Below the pieces are notes generated by a model. The model worked only from the letters and a program-made list of their open reading frames with translations, made no database searches and was not told where the DNA came from. A program made the translations under genes and the position numbers. Below, piece after piece: positions 42,690-53,269 of a DNA stretch of 64,000 bases. Origin of the DNA: Bactericera cockerelli. Lineage: Eukaryota; Arthropoda; Insecta; Hemiptera; Triozidae. Within the stretch, counting starts at the first letter, position 1, and every line of letters begins with the position of its first letter. The stretch covers positions 10,641,088 through 10,705,087 of the forward strand of contig CM044959.1 of assembly GCA_024516035.1 (NCBI GenBank). Direction: 5' to 3'.

Positions 42690-42860
42690 AAGCCAGCGTC
42701 CAAGGCACGTTGAGTACACCAGTCCTCGTTGGATGGCTGAAGTTAAGCAACGTCCAGCGAGGTTAGAAATTGCTGGATGACTATTCAAATTCGAACGCTC
42801 ATGATGGTGGTTTTCCATCCGGCCTAACTCAGGCTGGTCGAGAATCATGCGGGTAGCTGT
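42690..42860 (+). repeat. 5S-SINE, tail-truncated
   Basis: GGCACGTTGAGTACACCAGT, GGCTGAAGTTAAGCAACGTC and GGTTAGAAATTGCTGGATGA match 5S rRNA closely; the core TCATGATGGTGGTTTTCCAT and CTCAGGCTGGTCGAG follow. Confidence 0.8.
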
Positions 42861-44971
42861 TTCCAGTATGTTTCTGATCGTTCTCAATACACCAAGGAAA
42901 CTATAAATCCAAGATCTACTATTTTGCCTATCAGAAAACTCTGTAACTTTTCACTTTTGTCCAAAACATCTTTTTACTTTCTTTACCAGATTATAGAAAA
43001 TATTGTTTACGGTTCAGTTCTTTCGAAATTGAGCTGATAACATTTTTTTGTGATATTTTTGACCAAAATAAGTGAACATGATTTTTTGTATTATTAACAC
43101 ATAATTGTGTTGTATTAGTCACAAGAGTATCAGTGAATATGACTCAAATCCCTTTAATAAAAAATTGCCATACTTCAGCTCCGACCTCATGTTTACACAC
43201 TTTACCGATCCGCCACTTTACCGATCGTGCTACTTGGATCACTACTTGGAATACCTGCTATTCTATTATCAGAGAGATTGTTCAGATGTTCAGTGTTCCT
43301 ATTATCCATCGGAGGTGTTGAGATTAGCTTCAGTGTTTCACAGGAAAGAGTAACTTCTTTTTTTTCAACTTTCAATTGCAGAAATCTTCTCCTTTCAATT
43401 TCCAACTAATGAGAAATTAAGTGCAAAATAATTATTACCTTTCATAAAAATTACAATAAACAATTCTGAACACCTGAACATTATTATTATTATTTTACCT
43501 TAATAATACATTGTAATACTAACTGTTCACTTACCCTTGGAACGAACTCAAGTTATGAAAGCTCTAATGATAGCTACAATTACCTACGCATAAATTACAT
43601 AAAAAATAGCCTAAACCGTGTAAGCATTACACATCTACAAACTGTCTACGAAATGTATGAAAAAAATAGTTCAATAATTTAGACAAGCCAGGCGAAATCA
43701 TTGGCATAAATTTAGAATGCCTCAGGGAACTCTTCGAGGGCCTATCATCAATCATAACGAATGTGTATTTACCATTGCATAGTTAATAGTCTTAACTATG
43801 CAATACATTGAAATCCTCAGGAGTTAACGTCGGATTTGTTATTTACTTACTATCTGCGGCAATCACCAAATCACTGATCAGGCAAACCACCTTGGAATGC
43901 CTCTGCTCCACTTTTTAATGAGTGTTAAGTCTATCATTAAATTCATTATAATATTCAATGAGCTCTCTTGCCCCCGATATGGAATCGATACCATCCGACA
44001 CGGCCGAAGTTAATGTGTTTTTCTATTGCAATTTATTCTAACAAGCTAGAATTCATATCGAGTACCATTGGATTATTACCTACGGGTCATTCGTTTAATC
44101 TGACTGGAAAATCAAAATTGTTTGCTATTCCAATTGGTAAATTAGATATCATATTTGAGTTGGTTTTTAAAGATGACGTTGCCTTTCTAAAATACACCAT
44201 ACTTGGGTCTCGAAGCAATGCTAAGGAAGAACTATTGGGCAGATCCAATTTAACTTAAAAGACCTAGAGATCTAATTATGTCATTGCAAATTGCAACTTT
44301 GTCATATATTATTATGTATTGTAATGTATGTCCATTCAAAATACATTTGTCTACACGGAATAATGTTTAAAAGTATTTCTGTCATAGGACTGTTCAGGCA
44401 GCATTATGTATTGTAAAAATGGATTTTTTCATGAAAAGTTTGTGGATCATTGTAACTAAGAGGATAGATAGAATTTGACAAAAAGCCCAAGGGTGATTGG
44501 ACTGTCTCTGATTTTAATAGATCTACGAGAGACGGATCGTACATAACATAGCCTATATCTTGTGGCCAACATAGTGGACTAGCTCGAAAGTTTAAACCTG
44601 TAACACTTACCTTTAATCACTAAATCGAGAAGCTCCTGAAATCAGAAAATAAAGAAACATATTAGAAAATTCCTGCTCGACAGTATTTTTTTCTTTTCAA
44701 AAAGGATCAAAATAATAATATTTTTTTGTAGGTACTGTAAGACTCAAGTACATATAAGTAAAACTATGAAATATTGAAAGTAAGAACACAATCATTAGTT
44801 TAGGTGACAAGAAAAACGAAAAGGATGAGTCTATTTGAGAATGTATTTTCCAACGAGAGCAATTTGCAGGTTAGACTGATTGTTATTATATCATCTGTTT
44901 CAGTGTTGCCAGATATACTAACAGGCACCAGAGAAGTATTAACACTAATAGAAATGGTATATTTGGTATAA
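42861..44971. other. No gene recognised
   Basis: AT-rich. A good acceptor-like tract ends in TTTCAATTGCAG at 43380, but the frames after it are very short. A 96-codon frame at 43968-44258 has no domain. Confidence 0.45.
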
Positions 44972-45163
44972 TCATAGTACAAAAGCCTCATCAAGCACTT
45001 GGTTCACAGGAAATGTGCCAAGTATGGCCGCCGCATTGCCTCTGTGGACGGCAATAGCAAGTCTCTGTTTGAAATAAAATGCAGATTTTATGTCGCCTGT
45101 CACTTCAATCAAACGTTGTCCCACCTCTTTGACCAGAGAAAAATAATTGTCTGGAGTAATGTT
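44972..45163 (-). pseudogene. Retroelement ORF C-terminal remnant, empty-site copy
   Basis: 63 codons then stop on the minus strand: NITPDNYFSLVKEVGQRLIE, VTGD, FYFKQRLAIAVHRGNAAAIL, GTFPVNQ. The 'QRL.IA.(Q/H)RGN' block recalls the ends of some arthropod retroelement proteins, but I cannot name the family and recall may mislead me. The same coding block occurs at 57.1-57.5 kb, where it is broken by an insertion; here the corresponding point (near 45080-45090) is uninterrupted. Confidence 0.5.
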
Positions 45164-45624
45164 TCTATGGCGTCATTGTTTCTGTTCACATATACGTTAT
45201 TTTCTATGGTTATTGGTTTAACTTTTAATGCTCTTGAGAATTTCTTCAAAACTCAAATGTCTCTTTACGCAAACCTTGGATTTCAAGAAATTTAGCTCTT
45301 TATCTATGGTTCTTGATCTCTTGGGTTTCCAAATTCATCAAGTCTCGTGAACATAAGCAGGTATGTCCAATTACTGATCAGTGATCAACTGATCACCTAT
45401 TGTGTTCAGCACTTTCCGAGCCAAGATAAGATCACTCGAGAGACAGTACTCATGGCAAAGACACCAACACCACGTAGAAGTGTACTTAGTCTTACTTTAA
45501 TGCAAAGTGTGTTAATTCTTTTGGATAATGACACTGTTGTACTATGTTTAGTTTGCTTTGTACTATGTTTGCTGTACATGGATTAGTTGAGAACCCATTT
45601 GAAAATTCACATATACAATGTAAT

Positions 45625-45745
45625 ATAATAATACTCTTTAGTGGAAGGTAACCACCAGGCGAGGTTAATGCTCAAAGCATTTTCTACTAGCTAACCCCCA
45701 GAGTCTTATTATTATGTTGTCACAAACTCACATTAATGAGTTAGT
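45625..45745 (-). repeat. S3 SINE tail, minus strand
   Basis: ACTCTTTAGTGGAAGGTAAC, CCACCAGGCGAGGTTAATGC and TCAAAGCATTTTCTACTAGC, ending at GTCACAAACTCACATTA; the head is missing. Confidence 0.85.
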
Positions 45746-45855
45746 TTTTTGTACTTGCGTACTGTTTTTTCTAAGTAGATTTCGATGGGGTCTTTTATTT
45801 ATCCCTCAGATCTTTATATGGATTACTCCAAGGTTCATAACAATTAGAAAATGCA

Positions 45856-45933
45856 TCAACATAGAAAAGCAAGCAATATCTCATCGATTATTTTCTTCTT
45901 ACACGTTTCAATGTTCTCAATTCCAATCGCTCC
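45856..45933 (-). pseudogene. Degenerate duplicate of the 46.2-kb coding end (copy 3)
   Basis: Codons GAIGIENIETCKKKIIDEIL then LAFLC and stop align with GLISVQTVDYVQELTDEVLL in the 46.2-kb segment. It keeps the E-(I/V)-L-L end but has an altered stop. Confidence 0.45.
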
Positions 45934-45973
45934 ATTAGAATTTATTTTCATTAGAATTAGCACAAGCATCAAT

Positions 45974-46039
45974 TTAGAAAAGCAACACCTCAACAGCTAG
46001 TTCCTCAGACGTTTCAATGATCTCAATTCTAATCGATCC
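45974..46039 (-). pseudogene. Degenerate duplicate of the 46.2-kb coding end (copy 2)
   Basis: Codons GSIRIEIIETSEELAVEVLL then F and stop. The same EVLLF-stop ending as the 46.2-kb segment, with DNA similarity continuing past the stop (AATTGATGC). Confidence 0.5.
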
Positions 46040-46154
46040 ATAGACACAAGCTTACAAAATTACAAATGTACTACAATTTACTACATGGATACTACAAATA
46101 TATGTACGAGTACTACATGCCCTATGGTTCATTAGAATCAGAAGATGCATCAAT

Positions 46155-46462
46155 TTAGAAGAGCAACACCTCATCAGTTAGTTCCTGAACGTAATCAACA
46201 GTCTGAACACTAATCAGCCCATCTAACAGGCCTCCATCCGATTCCTGTGAGAGCCTCTCTATCCGGAGATCGTAAATTTCTCTTTCTTGTGTGGACCGCG
46301 AGGCGTTAGCATAATGCTGGGAGTTGCGGTCTTAAAATTACCCACTGTCTTGTTGTCTGCGGTGGGAGCTACGCTATAATCATCGCTAGTAGCAGCTTCC
46401 AAGAGACTGATGAGACCCATTATACAGGCAGGAAATGGTTTTCCGTCGATTCTTGAGTTTTT
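46155..46462 (-). pseudogene. Minus-strand terminal coding segment, frame-broken
   Basis: Two overlapping frames look protein-like and would form one C terminus of about 105 residues if joined. The first (46462-46259) includes RIDGKPFPACIMGLISLLEA, then ATSDDYSVAPTADNKTV and FKTATPSIMLTPRG. The second (46331-46155) includes EREIYDLRIERLSQESDGGL, then LDGLISVQTVDYVQELTDEV and LLF-stop. The shift falls around a purine-rich ACACAAGAAAGAGAAA stretch, a likely place for a single-base indel. It could be a decayed gene, a sequencing error in a live gene, or two alternative frames. Product unknown. Two shorter duplicates of the ending lie downstream, and a weaker duplicate of its start may lie at 46520-46570. 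Confidence 0.5.
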
Positions 46463-46599
46463 TTTTTAAATCTTTGCAGATTAGTTTGCATGTGAGTACG
46501 TACCACCGTACCACTGTGTGTACAGATGGTTTTCCGTACTCGTCAATAAATGAGTTTTTTAAATCTTACAAGAATTTCAAAATTACTTTGCAGTCAAGT

Positions 46600-47653
46600 A
46601 GCATGTGTACAGCGTAACTTTTGTTTTATTGCTTGTTCGTTACTCTTTTAGCAATATTTTTTCAAGGAATATATTTTTTTTTAAGACTGGTGCTTTCACC
46701 AATTTTGTACAGTTTCAGTTCAAATGGTTCAACACCAATATCCACTTCATGTGCTTCAAAAATGATCAAGAAAGATTTTTTTTCCTCGTCCTTTAGGTTT
46801 GAGAAGATACGTAGTAGGTTACGTTATAGACAGGTGGTCAAAATTAAGAACTTTAATGTGACATGGTAAAAAAATTGGTTCCATCATTAATATCGAAACC
46901 TTCACATGATTTTCTTTTGAGTTGTAACGCCGCGTAATACGAAAGCATAAAACCTAACCTTCCTGTAACTTCAGGTACTTATTTTTGAACAGATGATTAA
47001 TGCAAACATTTATTCATCAAATATTTTGTCCTTATCGCACCAATAAATTTCAATCTTAATCTACATTGCCATTAAATTAACAACATTCCGCGCAGTTAGC
47101 TCAAAACACATTTGCAAAGTTCTCAATAATTAATTTTAAGAGCATATTTTGAAACAGTGGCGCGGACATTTTGAAATCAAGATTTCTGATCATGGTTTAT
47201 TTAGCTGGACGAAACTTTTCGCCAAACCAGAAGTTTTTTCTTTCTTTTCGACACTTCTGTAATTGCGTCCGTTGCTTCGAATCCGACCCAATATGTAAAA
47301 AAAAATCTACTAGTTCCTATACAAAGATGGCCTACACATTTTACTGTAATCCAGCTAAGAAGGACATTGACTACTATATCAACAGAAGTTACATAATGTT
47401 TTTTTTTTTTTTTTTTAAAAATTGCTGGATTAAAAGGACTCTTTGATCCGACGAGGGTAATATAAACAAGTGACTATTATTATCGAATTGCCGAGATTTC
47501 CACGACCATGCTACTCATTAACATCTTATCTCCAATCTTTTCGGCTCTGAACAGTGGTCGTCCATGATTCCGGATCACTTATTCACCTCCCATCTCTGAA
47601 ACGTCGTTAGTGATATGATTCTCTCTATCTATCTCACTCTTGACCTTCCTCAG
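46600..47653. other. No gene recognised
   Basis: AT-rich, with T-runs; small frames only. Confidence 0.45.
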
Positions 47654-47830
47654 ACCTTGAAGATTTTCAGTCATAGCACAACAATTAAAAAGTGCATTGG
47701 CACTGATGTCCCCGCCCATTTTGACACAACATATGGAACGGCGACTGGTAAAGAGTCTACCCAGTATAGTAAAAGAAGTCGATCTCAGCTAAGCCACATG
47801 TGGTTCTCTGTTGTTTATTTAGGCACTTAA
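47654..47830 (+). CDS. Possible terminal exon, unidentified
   Basis: Follows a long pyrimidine tract ending CTTGACCTTCCTCAG, one of the strongest acceptor-like sites in the window. Open in phase 0 for 58 residues: TLKIFSHSTTIKKCIGTDVP, then AHFDTTYGTATGKESTQYSK and a basic RSRSQLSHMW, then stop. No domain known to me. Confidence 0.28.
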   Translation, partial: TLKIFSHSTTIKKCIGTDVPAHFDTTYGTATGKESTQYSKRSRSQLSHMWFSVVYLGT

Positions 47831-48624
47831 CAAACTTAAACATCAATTGCATTGTGCTATCTCGTATATTAGGTGTAAGTTAAGTGTTTACTACTCCAAG
47901 TAACAAGTGTATGGCTCATTATGAATGGCACAGAGTCGCTGTGATGACTATCCAGTTCTACCAATACAGGGTGCTTTACTGCTGTGAGTTTGGGAAACTG
48001 AGTGTGGAACTCATAATTCATTCGAAAGTCCTTCACGAAGGAAAAACCTCATCTTTTGATAACGTAAATTTTTCGAAAGTTTCAAAAAATATCTAATAGA
48101 GCTCCCAATGGTCTACTGATTTCCTTTATTATAAAGCTCTAGACTAGACGGATATTCTAGATAAATATTTTAAATTAATTAATTGAAATGGTTAAATGCT
48201 TTTTTTCTCAAGAAAAACACCTTCTCTTATTTGGAAGAGAAGTCCTTCGGTCCCTAGTTCCTGTGACATTTTATCATACTCCAGCAAAGGTCTTAAAAAC
48301 AACAGTAAAAAATATCTGATGAAAAAATTCGAGTACATTTTCTCAATTCTCATTACTCAAGACAAGCAAGCATCTATGGAAATAGAAATAGAATTGTCTA
48401 CCTGATGAAAAATCTTATATTAGAGTTAACGAGACCTGTAAAAATCTAGTAAATCTAGTACTAGTACTTTTTAGATTGATCTTTGTATTGAGACTACTGA
48501 GGGTCGAGCAAGTATCAAACTAACTGCTGTTGATTTATGGACCTTATCCAGTCCAGTCCAGGTGGCTGAAATGCTAGATTAACTAGATTTACCTTTTCGA
48601 AGTGAATGTGAAGAGGACTACTAA

Positions 48625-48772
48625 ACTGATCGACCTCAGTATCTTGATTGATAAGGCGGGGGACTTGTAACCTGGAGGTCGGTGGTTCAAGTCTCAAGTT
48701 CAGCAAAGATTTAGTAAAGCTAGCTAGTTTGAGTAATTGTGACGAAACTGATTAACACAAATATGACAACTT
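48625..48772 (+). repeat. S1 SINE, hairpin-deleted variant
   Basis: Head, B box and body are present. The tail has AATTGTGACGAAACTGATTA in place of the usual hairpin, so the stem is gone. Confidence 0.88.
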
Positions 48773-48870
48773 AGGTCGGTGGTTCAAGTCTCAAGTTAAG
48801 CAAAGATTTAGGTAAAGCGAGTTTGAGTAATTGTGACGAAACTGATTAACACAAATATGATAACTTTTTT
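48773..48870 (+). repeat. S1 SINE, second tandem copy, head-truncated
   Basis: Starts inside the B-box region (GGTCGGTGGTTCAAGTCTCA) and repeats the same hairpin-deleted tail, so it arose by tandem duplication of part of the preceding copy. Confidence 0.88.
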
Positions 48871-48976
48871 ACTTTCCTTAACCTATTATAGAAAGGAAAT
48901 TAATGGAATCTCTCTTTTTTTTTTTTTTTTTTACTAATCTGCTCTCACTGATACAACAACAAAACATAGAGGTGTT

Positions 48977-49083
48977 TCATTCAGGAAAAATGAAGGCGCG
49001 AGATAGATCCTGAACAAGTTGAAGAGTGCGGGTGACCTCCTGGCGCAGAGAGCAAGGAGAATCAGAATATCCTTCTAGTCCGT
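48977..49083 (-). CDS. Possible minus-strand terminal exon, unidentified
   Basis: On the minus strand a strong pyrimidine tract ends CTTCATCTTGATAG at 49084. After two bases the frame reads GLEGYSDSPCSLRQEVTRTL, then QLVQDLSRAFIFPE and stop. The helical, charged composition looks real but no family is recognised. Phase fits a donor one base into a codon, such as TCGG/GTGACC in the minus frame near 52827, but this join is speculative. Confidence 0.3.
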
Positions 49084-49377
49084 CTATCAAGATGAAGATA
49101 AGAGAGAAGGTAAACAATACACACGATGCTCAAGCAGTTAATTACAGTATAAACTTCACACCAGCCCAAGCAACGCAAATTACAAACACAGATTACAAAG
49201 TCATTAACAAAATCAGAACCTCCCGGCCTGTTGAGCGTGAAGCAGAAACTTCTGATCTCAACTTGGACATGGATGGATTACATTTCGCACATTTTGTTTT
49301 ACGTGTCTTCAATTTCAAGTCAATTTCAATTTTATTGTACTAAAGGACACATATTGTATGTGTACAAACTTACTTCT

Positions 49378-49515
49378 TATTACTTCCGAAAAATTTCTAA
49401 TATTAGAAATCGAAAGTATTGTGTTCGTTTTTGTAAAAAAAAATATATTTTTTTGCTCCGATTTAATTTTTTTTTTCTCCATATTTCTGGACGTTTTATA
49501 ACTTCCTGAGCAACA
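49378..49515. repeat. Dispersed repeat, inverse of 42.4 kb copy
   Basis: Reverse complement of 42393-42515, beginning TATTACTTCCGAAAAATTTC and ending TAACTTCCTGAGCAAC. The palindrome TTTCTAATATTAGAAA marks one end. Confidence 0.8.
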
Positions 49516-50633
49516 GTGTTTTTTTCTTTGCCTTATAAACCATCAAATGTATGGATTTTTCCTCGTGAGAAATTGAAATAATAACGGCATTAGAACAAAT
49601 GCTGAGTTGAAAGGACTTTTTAGCCTTCTTCTTCCAGTATGAATGAAGCCGCTTATTTTATTATAGTCAGTCCAGCTTCAAAAACTTTTCCATAAAACGA
49701 CTCCTGTACCAAATGACAAAGTACCACCCCAATTCAAGATACAATATTGTTCTCTTACATGGAAAACATTTTTTCAAAGCAGTTTTCTTTGACTGAACTT
49801 ACTGAACAGACTATAGTAAGTCTAAACAGCAGGTTACTACGAGTATTACTACTATTGAGTACAAGATGCTCAAAAACATATTGCAGACCACTTGAATCGG
49901 TAAATTACAGGTCATCAAATTATTGCAAAACCTGTCAGAATGAATGAGTTGCATCAGACTCAAACTTGTCTAGATCCAGTGGTTGTCACCATGTGTCTAA
50001 GTATATGACCATGCAATTATGCGACCAAGTGTACATATGGCTTGTGTAACTATACTAACGAATAATTTGCTGTTTTGCTAATGTTAATGTTGATAAAAAA
50101 AACTTGAAAATTCCGTATGGATTCACTCGTCAAGTCATCACCTTTAGAATTCCAAAATTACTTGATATTTTATCACATTTCCATGAATATTACATAGGAT
50201 TCTTCCTTCTAAGTGGTTGTCCTAAACTAGTGGTCTCATTCTGCATAATATGATATGCCATTTGATAACTGCTTGTAAACAACGTTGGATGTTTTGACTT
50301 TTTTTGTGTGCAGAGAACTGAGTTCTTTAGTTTGATAACTTGATTGGCAAATTCTACCTGAATTTCAGTTCTGCCTCAAGATTGTTAATAAATGTAAATT
50401 CTATTGAGAATTTTCTAGATTCGTTCAGCTTTCTGCACATTTCTATGCAAAATATACAAACACTGGTTCTAGTGATTCTGTAAGCATTCACTACATCTCT
50501 CCTATTAATTATGGGCAAGGCGAATCATTTTGAATACTTTGTCTGATTTAATTTCTAATTTAATCTTTGCAAAATATATATGCACTTGCATCGATTTCTG
50601 TTTGGTTTCATTGAACTTTCTTATTAGGTGCAG
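49516..50633. other. No gene recognised
   Basis: AT-rich. One 66-codon frame at 49747-49947 lacks splice or domain support. Confidence 0.45.
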
Positions 50634-50915
50634 GTTTTCAAGTGGTTCCCTAATTACAAACCAGAGCTACCAGAAGTTCAGACACAGTTGACTAAGTCCA
50701 GTCCTTACTTCGCTGTTTCTTCGTCAGCAAGTCGTGATTGCTCTAGCGTTGAAAGTTCAATCTTTCGATTTCGCCCTGGGAGGCAAAGAATAATGTCTCA
50801 AAATATTACTCACTCTGGTGTGGTGTTTTGCTCGAGTGAACACCAAATAGAATCCAAACTCTACAAGTCCATAGATGAATACACAAGTGTTATGGTCCAA
50901 GTTTTGTTAGGGTAA
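50634..50915 (+). CDS. Possible exon of 93 codons, unidentified
   Basis: Preceded by the acceptor-like TTCTTATTAGGTGCAG. Open in phase 0: VFKWFPNYKPELPEVQTQLT, then a Ser-rich SSPYFAVSSSASRDCSSVES, FRFRPGRQRIMSQNITHSGV and a helical IESKLYKSIDEYTSVMVQVL before TAA. A donor-like TTAGG/GTAATC overlaps the stop, so it may be internal. It has balanced composition and the longest single open stretch among the non-repeat candidates. Product not recognised. Confidence 0.38.
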   Translation, partial: VFKWFPNYKPELPEVQTQLTKSSPYFAVSSSASRDCSSVESSIFRFRPGRQRIMSQNITHSGVVFCSSEHQIESKLYKSIDEYTSVMVQVLLG

Positions 50916-52377
50916 TCATAACCACTCATAACCAGAAGAATGGTTTGTGCAAAGCCTTATCTTTTCCTGAAAGTTGTTGAACAATTGGAGCGCTCCCATA
51001 AGCTCATTGACTAATGTGTAAAGAATAACATTGTACACATGAATGTAATTGTGACCTAACTTCAAAATAACAAGTGTATAATGGACACACATAATGACAT
51101 AACTGTGCTACAAATCCTAACGAGTGCAATGATCCTGGTCCATCAAGAGAAATAGTCTTCAGTCTTTCTATAAAAATAGTCTTCAGAAAAATCAGAACGT
51201 ACCTATCTCATTTAAAAATACATGGAAAAAAATAAACTAGAAAATGAAATCATTTCAGTTCTTAAACGTCAATGATTGATTAGATCGAAACTAACTCATC
51301 TCAATCAACCAAATGCATGTGAGCTAAAAAAAAGAGAGATCGATTAACTCCGATTATTAATCGATCCACTTTCTTCAACTGGATATGTTACAATTGTTGC
51401 TCCATTAGAAATTATTCTGTTTTTTCCTATCATGGTGGTCAAGTGCTTACAATGATACTTGATCTACAGGTTTGAGTTTGGGCGGTATCAGACTTGGAAG
51501 GGAGGGACTTTTATGTAAGACAAATGGAACAATTTTCATTTTAATTTCTAGACGTGAAGAAACGTTACTGTGGCATCGGTGTTAATTGCATGTGTAAGTG
51601 AACATCGGACTTACTGAAGACTGACGTAATTGGACTTACCGTCAAGAGTCAGAAAGAACTACTTACCCAGAAAGGTCTTTGAACCTATTTAAACTCCATA
51701 AAACTGTTCCATACATCACACAACTTTGAATCTTGAAATGGTTGCTGAATGCATAATATGACTAACTGTTCATAATTATACTTGTACATGTAAATTATTA
51801 GATTTGCTTGTATGAGCGAGCTCCTAATGAGGTTTGTATCTCACAATGACGGATCAACTGTGGTCAAAAGATAGACTCCGATGGTTACTGATGTAGTGGT
51901 CGTGATTTACATACTACTGCTGAATAATAATTGATGTTGCTGCAGGTAGTGATGATGACTTGATCATCAAGTTGATTGATGAACAGTATGAACACGGATA
52001 GCCCAAGTATAATGATAAAACATGCTGCACTTTTGCAAAGTCCTACAGCGTAGAAAAGAAATATGAATTGTAAATAATTATTATGAGTTGTACATAATAA
52101 GAAATAGGCATTTTGATCTATTTAAAACTATAAATTGTATTGGAAAAACACTGATTGTACGTTTTAACTGTTGTTGTAGAGATAGAACTTGAGAATCTAT
52201 TAATAATAAATCAATATACGCAATAAGCATCTAAATAATATTTAATCAATATTCAAAACAATGATCGTATTTAGCTCTATAATCTACAATTAAGACATTT
52301 CTTTATAATATTTTTTTATATATTTTGTAGTAAACATGCATACAAAGGTACTACTCCTAATCTTTAAGTTAAGTTAT
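50916..52377. other. No gene; possible 3' untranslated sequence
   Basis: Long AT-rich stretch downstream of the 50.6-kb candidate. AATAAATCAATATA near 52205 could be a polyadenylation signal; that role is inference. Confidence 0.3.
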
Positions 52378-52519
52378 TATATTTGTGTTAATGACTTTCG
52401 TGATATATTATCACAACTACTCAAACTCGCTTTACTAAATCTACGCTGAAATTGGGACTTGAACCAACCGACCTCCAGGTTACAAGTCCGCCACCTTATC
52501 GATCAAGCTACTGAGGTCT
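52378..52519 (-). repeat. S1 SINE, minus strand
   Basis: Full length; the hairpin carries a four-base ATAT insertion (GTGATATATTATCAC on plus) and the body has a few substitutions. Confidence 0.9.
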
Positions 52520-52568
52520 ATACTTTGAAAGGATTTTAAGCTTTTTTACTGTGATTTCTCTAAATCAG

Positions 52569-52751
52569 ACAAGAGAGAGAAAGAATGACCAATCGGAGGC
52601 GACGGGAAAGTCTCATTGGCATCAATGTGAGTTCAAAAGAGCAAAGGCCTTCTTGGCTGAACCTCTTACTCGGAACTTCTTGAATCAAGTCACTAATTTC
52701 TCTCCTCGAGACACACCGCATGAGTGTGGAGAGAGATTATTCAACATCTGA
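52569..52751 (+). CDS. Possible terminal exon, unidentified
   Basis: After the acceptor-like GTGATTTCTCTAAATCAG, phase 0 reads TRERKNDQSEATGKSHWHQC, EFKRAKAFLAEPLTRNFLNQ, VTNFSPRDTPHECGERLFNI and stop. Hydrophilic and basic; no domain known. Confidence 0.25.
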   Translation, partial: TRERKNDQSEATGKSHWHQCEFKRAKAFLAEPLTRNFLNQVTNFSPRDTPHECGERLFNI

Positions 52752-52802
52752 GGCATTACCAGTTAGTGTCAGTATTAATGAGACTACTCTCTCGTAATGA
52801 TC

Positions 52803-53000
52803 CTAATGTCCGGCCAGCACGGGGTCACCCGATGTAAGTGCATGTTGTCGGCTACCGCGTGCCGCGCTGCTATGAATCACTTGCTCTATCATGTTTCTAT
52901 CATCGACAGTATCAGCTAATACTATGACTACAGTTTCGAATACACCAACTCTCTCAGCAAAGTCCTTATCGACAAATGTTTGACGTCTGCACAGGTCCAT
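52803..53000 (-). CDS. Possible minus-strand exon, unidentified
   Basis: Minus-strand frame reads RQTFVDKDFAERVGVFETVV, IVLADTVDDRNMIEQVIHSS, then AARGSRQHALTSGDPVLAGH and stop, preceded by an acceptor-like CCTGTGCAG. It is GC-richer than its flanks. The opposite strand at 52808 has ATGTCCGGCCAGCACGGGG ahead of a perfect GTAAGT donor, so the true coding strand is unsettled. Confidence 0.28.
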   Translation of the reverse strand: MDLCRRQTFVDKDFAERVGVFETVVIVLADTVDDRNMIEQVIHSSAARGSRQHALTSGDPVLAGH

Positions 53001-53269
53001 GTATTGGTGAGATACTATCAAATGGTATCTATAATATATTTTTAATGAACCCTCGGAAATACGATCTTATATAAGTCCAGCAAGAAACACACTGATTCTG
53101 CCGTAGGTTAAGTATTTTTATTACTTATTTCTATATAATATCTCTCTCTCTTTCTCGAAGCATGTATGGCTAATAGCGTTCCTAATGCCGTGTGTCGTCA
53201 TACATGTTCACTTATTTTGATATCTCTGTTTATTAATGTACGAACATTTTTTTATACCATTATTTGCAG

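Noticed and set aside
42690..42790. Possible 5S rRNA gene
   Set aside because: The 5S-like part is diverged and continues into the SINE core without a T-run terminator, so it is a SINE head and not a 5S gene.
46480..46580. DEYGKP stretch reminiscent of a chaperonin N terminus on the minus strand
   Set aside because: Six residues only, with no continuation of the family's conserved sequence; better explained as a partial local duplicate of the 46.4-kb segment.
52808..52840. First exon ATGTCCGGCCAGCACGGGG with a perfect GTAAGT donor on plus
   Set aside because: Joining it to the 53270 exon gives TAA at the junction, and the opposite strand has the longer frame; kept only as a note on strand uncertainty.
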